NCBI RefSeq assembly: GCF_019320115.1
Contig: NC_089583.1
Coordinates: forward strand, 81,113,928 to 81,177,927
Length of the DNA: 64,000 nucleotides
DNA from: Miscanthus floridulus
Taxonomy: Eukaryota; Streptophyta; Magnoliopsida; Poales; Poaceae
Direction of reading: 5' to 3'
Made by a program: the position numbers and the translations under genes. A model generated the notes under the pieces. The model saw only the letters and a list, made by a program, of their open reading frames with translations. It did no database searches and had not been told where the DNA came from. This document shows, one piece after another, positions 34,501 to 45,632 of the stretch. Each line of letters begins with the position of its first letter. The first letter of the stretch is position 1.

Positions 34501-35600
34501 TGTGTATCCCAGCGTCTCTCATAATTAGTTTTTGGAGGTTCTTACAAAAACAAGCAAATTGTGTCTATTAGAAAATAAAAAGGAGTGAACTAAGTACTAA
34601 GAGGTAGTAATACTAGATGCTAGATAGATAAGAGGTAGGAGCTAGTAGTGCCTGCTGAAGAGCTAAGGGATAAGAGGTGATAGGTTATAGGCAACAAGTA
34701 ATAGGTAAGAGGTACAACTTTTTTTGTACTGAAGCACAAATACTCTAAATTATCTGAAAATTTTGAAGATAGCTTGTACTGAACTACTATTTTCCTATCA
34801 ACACACATGCATGCACTCTGCTACATCCAAATCCATATCATTAAAATGGTCAAACAGACCATGCCAAAATCTATTTGAAGTTAAGAGTCACAGCTACTTT
34901 CAGAATTGTACTACAATTGCTTTCAGAAAACATCACTGCTGCTTCTATTTCAGACAAATACAAGTGCAAAATAGATTACTAATTGCACATCAATACATAA
35001 ATACAGATCCAAGATTTAGAATACAATTTGACTGAATGGTTAGCAAACCAAGACTAGGTACTATTCATCAATACAGAAGAGTTTTGCTTACCTTGTTCTT
35101 GTTCTGCAGGTCGCTTCCTACCTTGCCCCCTTGTTGCCACCATTGCGGTTGTGGCTAGGTTGCGGATGTAGACCACGTGCTCGTCGTTGGTGGTCGTCAA
35201 AGGGGAAGCAACCCTGGTGCGGTGAACCCTAGCCGACAGGGAAGCAGATCCAGTGCGGCGATGACCCACAATCCGACGGTGGTTAGGGTTAGGTTGAGGT
35301 GAGAAAGAGGTGGATGGGGCGAGATAGGTGCATGGGGCGATGCGAGAGAGGGGGATGCGGCGATTGATGTCGGCGAGGACGCAGCTCGTGGGCGGGGACG
35401 TAGCTCGTCGATGGCGGTTGTGTCCCGACGGGGGTGGATAGGGTTCGAGAAATGGGGGGAAGAGAGAATGAGTGGCCGAGGAGGTGATGAGTGCGGGAAA
35501 TGAGAAAATATACCGGTGTTTTTGGCGGAATTTTTTACGAGGGAAATTGTTTTGGCGCCTTGAGGTGCGAGAGGTTGTGGTCTTCTTCTTTTTTGGCATT
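31500..35600 (-). pseudogene. TNPA-like gene of the CACTA element (Transposase_24 family)
   Basis: Exon-like pieces on the minus strand are: a short first exon with 'MVATRGQGRKRPAEQEQG' (about 35142-35090), followed by a GT donor; an N-terminal part (34530-34176); an acidic part (about 33950-33730); the plant transposase Transposase_24 (PTTA/En/Spm) core at about 33300-33080, with 'LRSGVRQMRYRLKNKYFNG' and 'WKTLVAKWSDP'; and a long coiled coil (31761-31507). A stop in the core (near 33148) breaks it. The protein family binds subterminal repeats and helps transposition. A longer frame starts at 35599 but has no similarity I know. Exon borders are not fully resolved. Confidence 0.75.
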
Positions 35601-36785
35601 GCGGGATCTGTTTATCAAAGACTGTGCTCGAGAACTAATGAAACCACTTGAGTAGCATAATGGTATGGGCCTTTGAGTTTGATCCCAAGCTCCCGGGTTC
35701 GAACCCGATGATAGCCAATTTTTTTGGGGGTTTTCAATTTTTGGGTTTTGTCAACATTTATTGTGTTTATTCCTTTTTTTATTTCTCCATGTTCATTTTT
35801 TTGGCAGATTTTTAATTAGTACAATATAACTTAATGATTTACCTCGTTTATTTTCAACTATTTATTAAATTTTTTTGCTATTACTGTAGTTATTTATTGA
35901 ATGACTCAAGGATAAAAGCTACAATACCTTAAGTTAGGTAGAAAAATCTAAAAATTTGGATGGACACCTTATTTTAGTGTATGATCATGACATAAAAATT
36001 CAAAAGGATTTTGACAAAGTGGTATTATACATCTGTAAAGAACTTCAGTCCAGATATATGGAATCTCTATCATACTTGCTCATAGTCTAAAATGACTAAT
36101 AATACGTGACGGAGGGAGTATGCCGTTGTGAGGATGTGCATGACCACATTCTTAGAATCAATTGAAACTTTGTTGTCATCATTATACTCCAAAATGAGGT
36201 GTCCATGTAAGTTTTAAGATTTTTCTACCTAGCTTAAGGTATTGTACCTTTTATCATTTCGTCATTCAACAAATAAGTACAATAATAGCTAAAAATGTAG
36301 GAAGAAGTTTGAAAATAAGTCAAGTATTTCATTTTTAATTTTTATGATATTTTTATTTTTTTAAATGTAACTCAAATATTTTATTTCTTATAAAGATAAA
36401 ATAAAATAATTACCTACAATAAATAATTATTTCTATTTTTTAAGTTGTCGATATAATTTGATTACAAATGAGTTATTATTGTATAACTTGAAATAGTTGA
36501 ACTAATTAATCAAACTGTAAACTGAAATCTTGATATTAAAGTTAGATATTTTTGTGGAACCTAGAAAATCAGAAAACTAATAAGATAGTGTCATATTATT
36601 GCTAATATTTAGAAAATCACAGAACGTAATATCTAATAAAAAATGTTGCAAAAAAAATTGGCTACCACAGGGTTCGAACCTAGGAGCTCGATGTCAAACT
36701 CAAAGGACCAGACCATTGCGCTATTCAAGTGGGTTCGTTAGTACTCGAGCGTAGTTTTAGATAAACTCTACGAGATCCACATCGC
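35601..36785. repeat. Large imperfect inverted repeat with tRNA-like arms
   Basis: The left end (35603 onward, 'ggatctgtttatcaaagac') is repeated in inverted form up to about 36780. The arms include a tRNA-like unit each: on the + strand at 35645-35715 (A-box TAGCATAATGG, B-box GGTTCGAACCC) and on the minus strand at about 36732-36662 (TAGCGCAATGG and GGTTCGAACCC). Further in, 35900-35985 matches the inverse of 36190-36290. The block is AT-rich and has no gene. Near 36106-36121 'acggagggagta' looks like one end of a Stowaway MITE. It sits between the TNPA-like gene and a GC-rich region. Confidence 0.8.
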
Positions 36786-37800
36786 CCATGCTTATGAGAT
36801 CCCGTTTTACCCCTAAACCGTATCCCTTTTCTGCCGCGTCAATCCGGCCCCGCTGCCCACGGCGAGATCGCGGACCGCCGGCGCCGCCGCCCGGACGCTG
36901 GATTCCGCGTCAGGCTGCCGGGTTCCGCGTCAATCCGCCCCCGCTGCAACGACGAGATCAACGGCAGGCCGCCGGCTTCCGTGTCCGCGCCAAGATCGAG
37001 ACCAGGCCACCGCCATGTCCGCGACAAGCTGCAGTCGCGTCCACGCCAGTCCACCTCCAGGCCACCGCCATGTCCGCGTGAAGCTGTAGCCGCGTCCACG
37101 CCAGTCCGCCTCCGCTGCACGAACTAGGTCAGCTTCTGTTGGCTCCTAGGTTCTGGCCAATTTGCCAATTGAAACCACATATTCATAGTGTTTTTGATTT
37201 GCACCTTAGTGCATTTGGCTGATGCTGATGATCACCTTGGTTTTGCACTGAACATGGAACGGGGAAGGGGAACTGAATGAGGCACACAGTTTCAGAGACT
37301 TATGTGTATTGCAGTGACTGTGTGAATGGTCGAGGGAATTGTTCGCCTCGGCTTCCAAATCCTCGCTTCCTTTCTGTTGTGAATTCAGTGTATCTGTGGT
37401 TTATTCGGCACATTTATTCGAGCTATGATATTCCAGTCTTGAGCTTCTTTGTTCCTAAAAACGAATTGTAGCAGCAATGCATATCTGATGCAATATGTTT
37501 GTAGGATGGCTGAACAATTCCAAATGCAGTGTTGCTGTTTGGAACGGCCACCAAGTTGAGCTCTTAAAGAACACCCGTAATCAGAAAGGGATGAGGTCAT
37601 ATGTCATGTTCAAAGATGATACTCTCTCAGCAGGAGTTACTGGAGGGGCAGCCAAATAAAATGCACATGAGGAAAGAATGGACACTGATGACAGTGAAGG
37701 CTAAGGAGCCAACGCATGAGCCGAAGCAAATAGTGATCGATTTTTCCTTGTTTTGTGGGCTTTGTAGGTGTCTTGATTGCTGTTATGGTTGCCTGTAAGT
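36786..37800 (+). other. GC-rich region with short open frames between the two CACTA genes
   Basis: The first 320 bases are very GC-rich and resemble a grass 5' leader or first exon; they contain a 55-bp tandem duplication (37004-37058 and 37059-37113). A plausible donor (ag|gtcagct near 37128) follows. Frames at 36788-37081, 37277-37471 and 37601-37798 are short and I recognise no domain. It may be a captured host gene fragment, as is common for CACTA elements, or the promoter and leader of an element transcript. I see no evidence that decides. Confidence 0.35.
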
Positions 37801-38345
37801 CGGCTTTTTATGAGACGATTTTTCAGAAATGCAAGATGGACAAGCTTTGTAATTGTAGTCCTAGTATTTGTTCAGAAATGATGTAATGACAGAGTAATCC
37901 TATGAAATGAAGATTGTTTTCAGAAATCACCAAGTATTTTTCATTGGTTGTATGCAGTTCATGTGGTCTGATTTGAAAAGTCATGCTACAATTTAGGAAT
38001 AATTTTGACAGAGTATTTTTCACTGGTTGTATGCAGTTCTGCATGAAAGTGGATACAATTTTAATAGAATTTGGACATATAGGTTCACACAATAGATAGG
38101 TAGCACTTAAGTTACAGTAACATAGGTCCAGATAACATGATAGGCCGAGATAACATGTCCAGATTACATGTTCAGATTACAGGTTCAGATAACATGTCCA
38201 GGGAAAACAAAACAGTAGTGCAGTCTAGGGACATGTTAGTGGTCCATACTAGAAATCAAAACAGTACATCAAGGTCCATACTAGAAATCATCATCTTCAT
38301 CGTCTAGGGACATGTCATCATTGTTATCATTGCCACCATCACTAC
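37801..38345. other. Non-coding spacer downstream of the TNP2-like gene
   Basis: No supported gene. It holds a local repeat: 'caagtatttttcattggttgtatgcagttc' words at about 37930 and 38010, and four 'cagattaca'/'cagataaca' words at 38130-38200. It probably includes the 3' UTR of the TNP2-like gene. Confidence 0.45.
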
Positions 38346-38349
38346 AGTA

Positions 38350-41300
38350 CTACAGTACTGTCTCATCTTCCTCCTCATCCTCACTATCTTCACGAATAAT
38401 AGGTTGCTTCTTGCTGCTTATAAGGTCTTGTAAATTTCCTTCAATTATACTAGCTTCTCCACCTTGAATATTGTGCGTAACCTCATTATCAGCCCCTGCT
38501 TGCACTACATGTTCAGTATCAGAACAATAATCATCCTGATGCACATCATGACTGGCCTCATCTTTTTCAGCGACATCATAAATATTCCTATGTTCAAATT
38601 TCTGCACAACTCGCCAATCTTTACCTAAAGATGTGTCTTGCAGGTAAAATATCTTTTTCAATTGAGTTGCTAAGATGAAAGGATCAGTCTTGTACCATAA
38701 TGACTGCACATTGATGGATTTGAAATGTCTGTCATTTTGAAGGCCTATCGTCTTGCCTTCTTGCTTGAACCAATCGCATCGAAATAGAACCACCGTCCGA
38801 CGGACTTGAAGATTTGAGTTATATTGCAACTCAATTACCTCTTTCAGGACTCCATAAAAATCTATGTTGTTCCCATCATGTGAACCTTCAGTCATTACAC
38901 CACTATTTTGTGTCAGAAGGAAATTCTCACGATCCACAGTGCTATACCGCACTCCATTAACCTTGCAAGCTGCACAAGTCTTAACTCGTAGATCTGGGCC
39001 ACGTGACAGTGCCCACAATCCTTCGCTAACCGATTCTAGATTCTCCTTGCGTTTGTTCTCAATCTGTTGCAACAAAAGTACTCAGTTAACCAATTACATA
39101 TAGATACTAATGCATTTACTGAACCTAGAAACACAATGAGTAGTGACTTACATGGCACCTAAACCACTTTGCAAATCCTTGTTCAACCATTTTATCAACA
39201 TCAAGTGCACCTTGCTGCTCAAGATCGTCCCTGTACAAGATGCAGGGCAAAGTTAAGTCATAAGAATAATTTGAAAAATTAGAAATAAAACAAAAACTAA
39301 TCCCCAAAACATCTAATAGATACTTACTCCAAATATTCCTCAGCTTCTTCATAATTATTTAGCACATACCAAACTAACTTATTGAGGTCAACATCATCAA
39401 TGTACTGGCTCCTATTAGATCCAACAAGAGTAACACCATGCTTAAAAACATAGATGTCATCAGGCAATGGCATCTCTCCATCACTACCATCATCATGGCT
39501 AAATCTATTATCAATATCCTCCATATACCTAGAACAAAAGGTCAAGGTGTCACTTGCCATATATGCCTCAACAATTGATCCTTCTAGCCTAGCCATGTTC
39601 CTTACAAAATTCTTCAAAGTGCCTAGCAGCCTTTCTATTGGGTACATCCATCCGTATTGAATAGGTCCTCTTAGCAGTGCCTCATTAGGAAGATGGACAG
39701 CCAAGTGCACCATGACATCAAAGAAGGCAGGTGGAAAGATTTTCTCAAGCTTGCATAGGATCAATGGAATTTCTTCTTTTAGCCGTTTGACAACATCAAT
39801 CCTTAGATTTCTACTGCATAGTTCCTTGAAGAAGGTCCCAAGCTCTGCAACTGCTTCATATACATCCTTCCTCACCAGTCCTCTTAGGCTAGCAGGTATG
39901 ATTCTTTGCAGGAGTATATGGCAAGAATGTGTTTTTAGCTTTCCCTGCACCTTCGAACCATCTTCACTTATGTATCTTGCTAGGTTAGCCGCATATCCAT
40001 TAGGAAACTTGATACCTTTGAGAAACTTGCAGAACTTGATTTTCTGATCCTTCCCCAAGACATACAAAGCAGGTGGAGCAGTGACTAAGTTGCCATGCTG
40101 CTATAAGTGCAATTCAAGTCTTATGCCCATATCATGCAAATCTAGCCTAGCATTGGTTGTGTCCTTGGTCTTGCCCTGCACATTGAGTAATGTGCCAAGA
40201 ATGTTTTCACATATGTTTTTCTCTATGTGCATCACATCGAGATTATGTGGAAGCTTTAAATGTTTCCAATATGGCAATCTCCACAACCCAACTTTGCGGC
40301 TATAAATCCTTGGACCCTCATTGCGCTTCCTTTTATTTCCAATAATTTCAGGATGCTTCCCTGGCCTAACATCTTTCACCTTCTCTAGCTCCTCTAGGAC
40401 CACCTCCAAAGTGAACTTGCCTAGCTGATCTTTGTTTTCACGCTTACCATCGAAAGCCAAGCTTCTCCGCCATGCATGTGTCCTTGGAAGGTAACGACGA
40501 TGTCCAGTGTAACATATTTTACTCCTTATTGCCTAAGACAACGGATCCTTGTCGCAATGAATACATGCATAATACCATTTTGTTGTTCGCCCTGATAACG
40601 TGCTTAACGCTAGAAAATCATGTATACACCATAGCACGGCAGCACGAAGGTTAAACTTCCAACCCGTACATGCATCGTAGGTACTGACACCCTTCCATAG
40701 ATCGAGCAGTTCTTCAATTAGGGGCTCAAGGAACAAATCAAAATCCTTTCCTGGAGATTTTGCACCTAAGATGAGTAAAGACATAAAGCAGTTTGCTGGA
40801 TTCACGCATTCCCATGGTGGGAGATTCAGCGGTGTTAGAAGCACTAGCCACATACTGTACTACGTACTCATGTTGCCAAATGGATTGAATCCATCGGTAG
40901 CTAAGGCAAGCCTCAGGTTCCTCAAATCATCTACAAAGGTTGGTTCCCTCGTGTTGAACTCCTTCCATGCTTCTCCATCAGCTGGATGGCTCATTACATT
41001 GTCGACTAGCGTCCTTGTTTTCTTGTGCCATTGTGTTTCCTCAGAAGTGCGCTTTGAAGCAAAAATTCTTTTCAACCTTGGCAAAAGTGGAAAATGCCTC
41101 AATACCTTGTGTGGAACCCGCTTGTTCCCAGTTTCATCTTGCCATCTAGACGCCTTGCATACTGGGCACACATTCTCTTTATAATACCTCTTCCAAAACA
41201 ACACACAATTGTTCTTGCACACATGGATGTTTTCGAAACCAAGGCCCAGTTCTCCAAGATATTTCTTGGCCTCATCATATGATTTTGGCAACTCACTCTG

Positions 41301-41861
41301 AGGGTATCCTGATGACAACAACTTCAGCATTGTGGAAAATGATGTATTGCCAATTCAATAAAGAGACTTGATATACAACATCCTCACCAGAAAAGAGAAT
41401 TTTGAATGGCTAGATCCTGGGCTAAGTGACTTCTTTGCATCTTCAAGGACTCTTGCAAACCTTGGTTGTTCTCCATCAGCCTCTGCCGCAGCATACAGAT
41501 CTCCTATCATCTCTGGTACTCTGTGATCCTCATCATAATCATCATCGGCCACATCCACATGTATCCCAAAGTCATGATCACTTCCTTCGACCTCCTGCTC
41601 CAAATTTTCAACTACTACAGTATCTGTCGACTCCCCATGATGAATCCACCTGGTGTATGCAGCTGGCATTCCATAAATGTGTATATGGTCATTTACATCA
41701 TCCTGAGGCTATAAACTTTGATTAAGACATTTGCTGCACGAACAAAGTATGTGGCTGTATTCGGGGTATCTTTCACTAACAAATTTCATGAACTCTTCAA
41801 CTCCTTTCACATATGCAGGTGTGAATTGTGTCCCATAAATCCAGCTTCTATCCATCTGTTT
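38350..41861 (-). pseudogene. TNP2-like transposase of the CACTA element
   Basis: On the minus strand the domains come in the usual order. A transposase-associated domain (41861-41715) starts 'MDRSWIYGTQFTPAYVKGV' and has a C-x-C-x2-C cluster. An acidic linker follows. The Transposase_21 catalytic domain (about 41330-40110) has 'ALATDGFNPFGNMS' and 'DVMHIEKNICENILG'. Next come DUF4218 (about 39900-39450) and DUF4216 (about 38900-38550), and the protein ends in an acidic tail. The enzyme would cut at the CACTA ends. Frames change at about 40855 and 40500 and a stop lies near 40100, so it is a pseudogene unless some of these are introns. Introns are likely near 39330-39130. Confidence 0.88.
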
Positions 41862-41942
41862 TGAGAGTAAAATAAACCTTGCACTTAGTCCTGAAATTAG
41901 AGTAAACTCAACAAAATTCAAAAACACATCCAACACATGCAT

Positions 41943-42430
41943 ATATATATAAAGAAATTCAAAAACAAATCAAACCTTGTACTGCTCTATCCCACGTGCT
42001 GCTGCTGCTCTGTCCCACGATCACCGGCGCTCTTCTGTCCCACGCAAACCATCACTGCCCTATCCCATGCAAGTCACCGCTGCCCGGCGCTGCTCTCCTC
42101 GCCCCATGATCATCGGCGCTGCTCGGACCGCCCCATGATCGCCGACGCTGGTGCACTGACCCATGCGCACCGCCGCTGCTCTGTCCCACGAGCGCTGCCG
42201 CTAACCAACGCTCCTCTGCTCACGCACCATGCGCTGCTCTGCCAGCCCCATGCTCGCCGGTGCTGCTGCACTATCCCACGCGTGCTACCACTGCCCGATG
42301 CTGCTCTCCTCGCCCCACGCTCGCTGGCACTGCTCTCCTTGCTCCACGCTCGCCAGTGCTACTCTGCCCATCCAACACTCGCCGGCGCTGCTCTGCCCAC
42401 CCGACGATCGCCGGCGCTAATCTGATGTGC
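41943..42430. repeat. GC-rich degenerate minisatellite upstream of the TNP2-like gene
   Basis: From about 42000 to 42425 the sequence is made of diverged copies of a roughly 45-bp unit around 'cgccggcgctgctctgccc', with frequent 'cccatgatc', 'cccacgctc' variants. The open frames on both strands here (rich in Cys, His, Pro, Ala) follow from this repeat and are not genes. It lies 5' of the transposase gene, so it may be part of its promoter or leader. Confidence 0.65.
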
Positions 42431-42484
42431 TCACCCGATGCTACCCTCACGGTGCGAGGGTTTGTCTGCGCCCATGTCCGTGCG

Positions 42485-42910
42485 ATCATGGGTTTAGGGC
42501 ATGTTTGGTTCCCTGTATGCGGCTCAACCAGGCTCGCGGGATGCAACAACCAAATGTTTGGTTACCAGTGTCGATGTTTGGGCCTAGCCCGCATGGTGCA
42601 AAAAGCGTCCTTCAGCCAGGCTCTGCAGATATGGGGAAATCGAGCGTTTCTCGGTGGCAGGCTAGCCTGATACATGAGGTGCATGTGGAGAGGCTACACG
42701 TGGCAAAAAAAAGTCATCAGCTCAACTCCGGACCGGACAACCAAATAGCGTTTGTCTACAGCCTGTTTGGACTGACGCAAGTAACCAAATGCAGAGACCT
42801 TGCATGCGTTCGGCCTAGCTGTAGAGAGCCTGGTTCTCTGCTATGAGCCTGGCTTTGGTGGGCCCATGAACTATGATCAATTCAATTTAGGGAACCAAGT
42901 TTCAATTATC
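42485..42910. repeat. Possible MITE-like insertion in the right part of the CACTA element
   Basis: The left side reads 'gggcatgtttggttccct' and the right side ends '...agggaaccaagtttca', giving inverted ends around TTGGTTCCCT. Inside are more 'accaaat' and 'tttgg' words in both orientations, as in other grass MITEs. No clear target duplication was found, and no gene. Confidence 0.35.
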
Positions 42911-42967
42911 ATGTTATACGTTTACAAATAGAAAAACATGCATGCCTTTATCACAAAACAGCGAGTG

Positions 42968-43040
42968 CTCCAGTGGTAACGCACCAACATGTCTAGCAAC
43001 AGGTCACGGGTTCGAATCTCCCTGTGTGCGCTATTTTTTG
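42968..43040 (+). repeat. tRNA-like sequence
   Basis: About 72 bases have the layout of a tRNA gene: 'agtgctccagtggtaacgc' resembles a D-arm/A-box, and 43 bases on 'gggttcgaatctccc' resembles the T-arm/B-box. The acceptor stem does not pair well (5' GCGAGTG against 3' TGTGTGCGC), so it is not called a tRNA gene. It could be a SINE head or tRNA relic. Confidence 0.5.
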
Positions 43041-43111
43041 GCAAAAAAAAGGGAGGCACAAGGATGCAGGTCTAGCTGGACCGTGTGGGCCACGCTGCCC
43101 CACTTGTTCGT

Positions 43112-43257
43112 TGCCACGTCCTTAGGCTGAGACCCACTGGTGGGACCGCATCGCCACGTCTTCGAGGTTGGGACCCAATGGTGGGACCACATCGCCAAGT
43201 CCTCGAGGTGGGACCTACTGGTGGGACCACGGCGCCACGTCCTCGAGGTGGTACACG
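43112..43257. repeat. 40-41-bp tandem repeat, about 3.6 copies
   Basis: The unit is 'gccacgtcctcgaggt' followed by 'gggacccactggtgggacca' and a short tail. Copies start near 43112, 43152, 43193 and 43232. The second half of the unit is itself near-palindromic (gggaccca/tggtgggacc). It lies in the right subterminal region of the CACTA element. Confidence 0.85.
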
Positions 43258-43455
43258 AGCCAAATGATCTATGACGATTTAGTTTTGTTGTTTTATGACA
43301 ATTCTTTTGTTTTTGTCATTATTCTTCATGCCAAAGCTCCATCACTTGTTACTTATGATGAAGCTGGAAATTTTGTCATAGAAAGCGCTTGTTCTGTGAT
43401 GAAATTTGTAAGCGTCACGACTGAATCGTCATTGATGAACACATTTCTAGTAGTG
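43258..43455. repeat. Right subterminal region and terminal inverted repeat of the CACTA element
   Basis: It holds inverted versions of the left-end words ('tatgacgattt', 'tttgtcatag', 'ctgtgatgaaa', 'aatcgtcattgatga') and ends CTAGTAGTG. Followed by AAT. Confidence 0.85.
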
Positions 43456-44395
43456 AATACACTAGCATCGGTGGAAACAAATATGGCTTTGTGATAGTGG
43501 ATAATTATACTAGATACACATGGGTATTCTTTCTAGTAGATAAAAGTGATGTGTTTGCAACCTTCAAGTCATTTGTCAAGGACATATACAATGAGTTTGA
43601 AACAACCATCAAGAGAGTTAGAAGTGACAATGGTAGTGAGTTTAATAACACTAGAATTGATGATTTGTGTGATGATTTTGGAATTAGACATCAATTCTTG
43701 GCCAAGTACACTCCATAATCAAATGGTCTTGTTGAGAGGAAGAATAGAATACTTATCGACATGGCAAGGTCTATGCTTAGTGAGTACAATGTGAGTCAAT
43801 CCTTTTGGGTCAAAGCAATCAACACGGGTTGCTATTATAGTAACCTCCTCTATTATCACCAAATGATGGATAAGACACCTTATGAGCTCTTCAATGATAG
43901 AAAGCCCAACATTGCATATTTTTTGATTTTTGGTTGCAAATGCTACATATTGAAGAAAGGCACTAGATTGAGCAAGTTTGACAATAAGTGTGATGAAGGA
44001 TTCTAGCTTGGATACTCAACCACTAGCAAAGCATATAGAGTTTGGAATTTGGCAAGTTGTACTCTTGAAGAAGTTCATGATGTTGAATTTGATGAAACCA
44101 AGGGTTCCCAAGATGAAGATGAGAATCTTGATGATATTAGAGGCATTCAATTGTCAAATGCTATGAAGAACATGGATATTGGTGAATTGAGGCCTAGAGA
44201 AGTGATAGATGAAGAAGATGATCAAGTTCAAGTGCTATCCTCTCCCAATATGCAAGTTGATACAAATCAAGCAAGTACAAGTGGCTCGCATGACAATGTG
44301 CAAGATCAAGTGGCTAGGTCATCATCTCAAGTGAATCAATCCAATGAGCAAGCACGTGCAAGTAATTAAGTCCAAATACTCTAACCAACTAATAT
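43456..44395 (+). pseudogene. Sirevirus integrase core and C-terminal region
   Basis: Integrase resumes after the CACTA element. The first Asp of the triad is in 'FVIVDNYTRYTW'-type sequence (here 'VIVDNYTRYTWVFFL' around 43490-43540), the second in 'RVRSDNGSEFNN' (near 43617-43650), and the Glu in the 'NGLVERKNR' block (43722-43750), so all three are present. Stops interrupt the frame near 43493, 43716 and 44004. From 44049 to 44369 is a low-complexity acidic then Q/S/N-rich segment that links integrase to RT. The enzyme would insert the cDNA. Confidence 0.88.
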
Positions 44396-44399
44396 TGCA

Positions 44400-45632
44400 A
44401 GAGACCATCCATTGTACACTATAATTAGATATTTTTTTGGAGGTGTACAAACAAGATCAAGATTGGCATCATTTTATGAGCACTTCTTATTTGTGTCATC
44501 CATTGAACCAAAGAAGATAGATGAAGCCTTGAAGGATGTTCATTGGGTCAATGCTATGCATGAAGAGCTAAACAACTTCACCAGAAATCGAGTATGGGAG
44601 TTAGCTAAAATACCAAAGAATCACAATATGATTGGAACCAAATGAGTCTTTAGAAACAAGCAAGATCAAGATAGGATAGAAGTAAAGAACAAAGCAAGAT
44701 TGGTAGCACAAGGTTACACTCAAGTTCAAGGTCTTGACTTTAGAGAAACATATGTCCCGGTTGCTAGATTGGAAGCAATTAGAATCTTGCTAGCCTATGC
44801 TTGTGTCCACAACATCAAACTCTATCAAATGGATGTGAAGAGTGCATTTCTCAATGGCTACATCAATGACTTGATTTATCTTGAGCAACCGCCCGGTTTT
44901 GAAGATGACAAGAAGCCCAACCATATGTACAAGCTAAGAAAGGCATTGCATGGTTTGAAGCAAGCACCTAGAGCATGGTATGAGAGGTTGAGAGATTTTC
45001 TCCTCTCTAAGGGATTCAAGATGGGAAAGGTTGACACCACTCTTTTCACAAAGAAGATTGGAAATGACTTGTTTGTGTTGCAAATCTATGTTGATGACAT
45101 CATATTTGGATCAACCAATCAAGACTTTTGTGAAGAGTTTGGGAAAATGATGGCCAATGAGTTTGAGATATCCATGATTAGAGAGTTGAGTTACTTCCTT
45201 GGTTTCAAATCAAGCAAATGAAGAATGGCACATTTGTAAGTCAAGGCAAGTACATCAAAGACATGCTCAAGAAGTTTGGAATGGATGATGCCAAGTCAAT
45301 TAGTACACCAATGGGAACAAATGACAATTTGGATAGTGATGCAAGTGACAACATGGTAGATCAAAAGTTGTATCAGTCTATGATTGGAAGCCTACTCTAT
45401 GTGACTGCATTTAGGTCGGATGTCACGTTTAGTGTGTGCATGTGTGCAAGATTTCAAGCATCACCAAGAGAAAGTCATTTGAAGGCTATGAAGAGAATAT
45501 TGAGGTACTTAAATCATATACAAAATGTTGGTTTGTGGTATCCCAAAGGAGCAAAGTTTGAGTTAGTTGGATATTCGGACTCCGATTATGCGGGATGCAA
45601 GGTTGAAAGGAAGAGCATATTGGGTACATGTC
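44400..45632 (+). pseudogene. Sirevirus reverse transcriptase and RNase H, first part
   Basis: The RT begins with the Copia RVT_2 type region 'HWVNAMHEELNNFTRNRVW' and has 'ARLVAQGYTQVQGLDF', 'MDVKSAFLNGYI' and the intact catalytic block LQIYVDDIIFGSTN (near 45080-45120). A stop lies at 44643-44645 and the frame changes near 45215. RNase H follows, with 'LVGYSDSDYAGCKVERKS' at about 45560-45615, and is cut at 45632 by a solo LTR. The catalytic residues that I can see are preserved, so the damage to this domain is recent compared with gag. Confidence 0.92.

Larger units (their letters stand above)
30693..43455 (-). mobile_element. CACTA (En/Spm-type) DNA transposon with TNP2 and TNPA genes
   Basis: The element begins CACTACTAG and ends CTAGTAGTG. 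The terminal inverted repeats extend over about 26 bp with a few mismatches. The 3-bp target duplication AAT lies at 30690-30692 and 43456-43458, and the interrupted integrase frame matches across it. It is 12,763 bp. Both transposase genes read on the minus strand: a TNP2-like catalytic gene (38350-41861) and a TNPA-like regulatory gene (about 31500-35600). Subterminal regions are full of short 'tatgacga'/'tcatcaca' words in both orientations, as is usual for binding by TNPA. Stops in both genes suggest that it is inactive. Confidence 0.93.

Noticed and set aside
35054..35599. A 181-codon minus-strand frame as a host gene
   Set aside because: It is proline- and arginine-rich with no domain, and its last part overlaps the likely first TNPA exon. 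Probably the GC-rich leader of that gene.
41937..42846. Several overlapping + and - strand open frames rich in Cys, Pro, His and Ala
   Set aside because: They are a by-product of a GC-rich degenerate repeat and a MITE-like stretch; no domain is seen and frames overlap on both strands.
42968..43040. A functional tRNA gene
   Set aside because: The acceptor stem does not pair and both internal promoter boxes have mismatches, so it is only called tRNA-like.
43112..43257. Regularly spaced repeats that might suggest a CRISPR array
   Set aside because: The copies are contiguous, without spacers, and the DNA is a plant nuclear transposon end.
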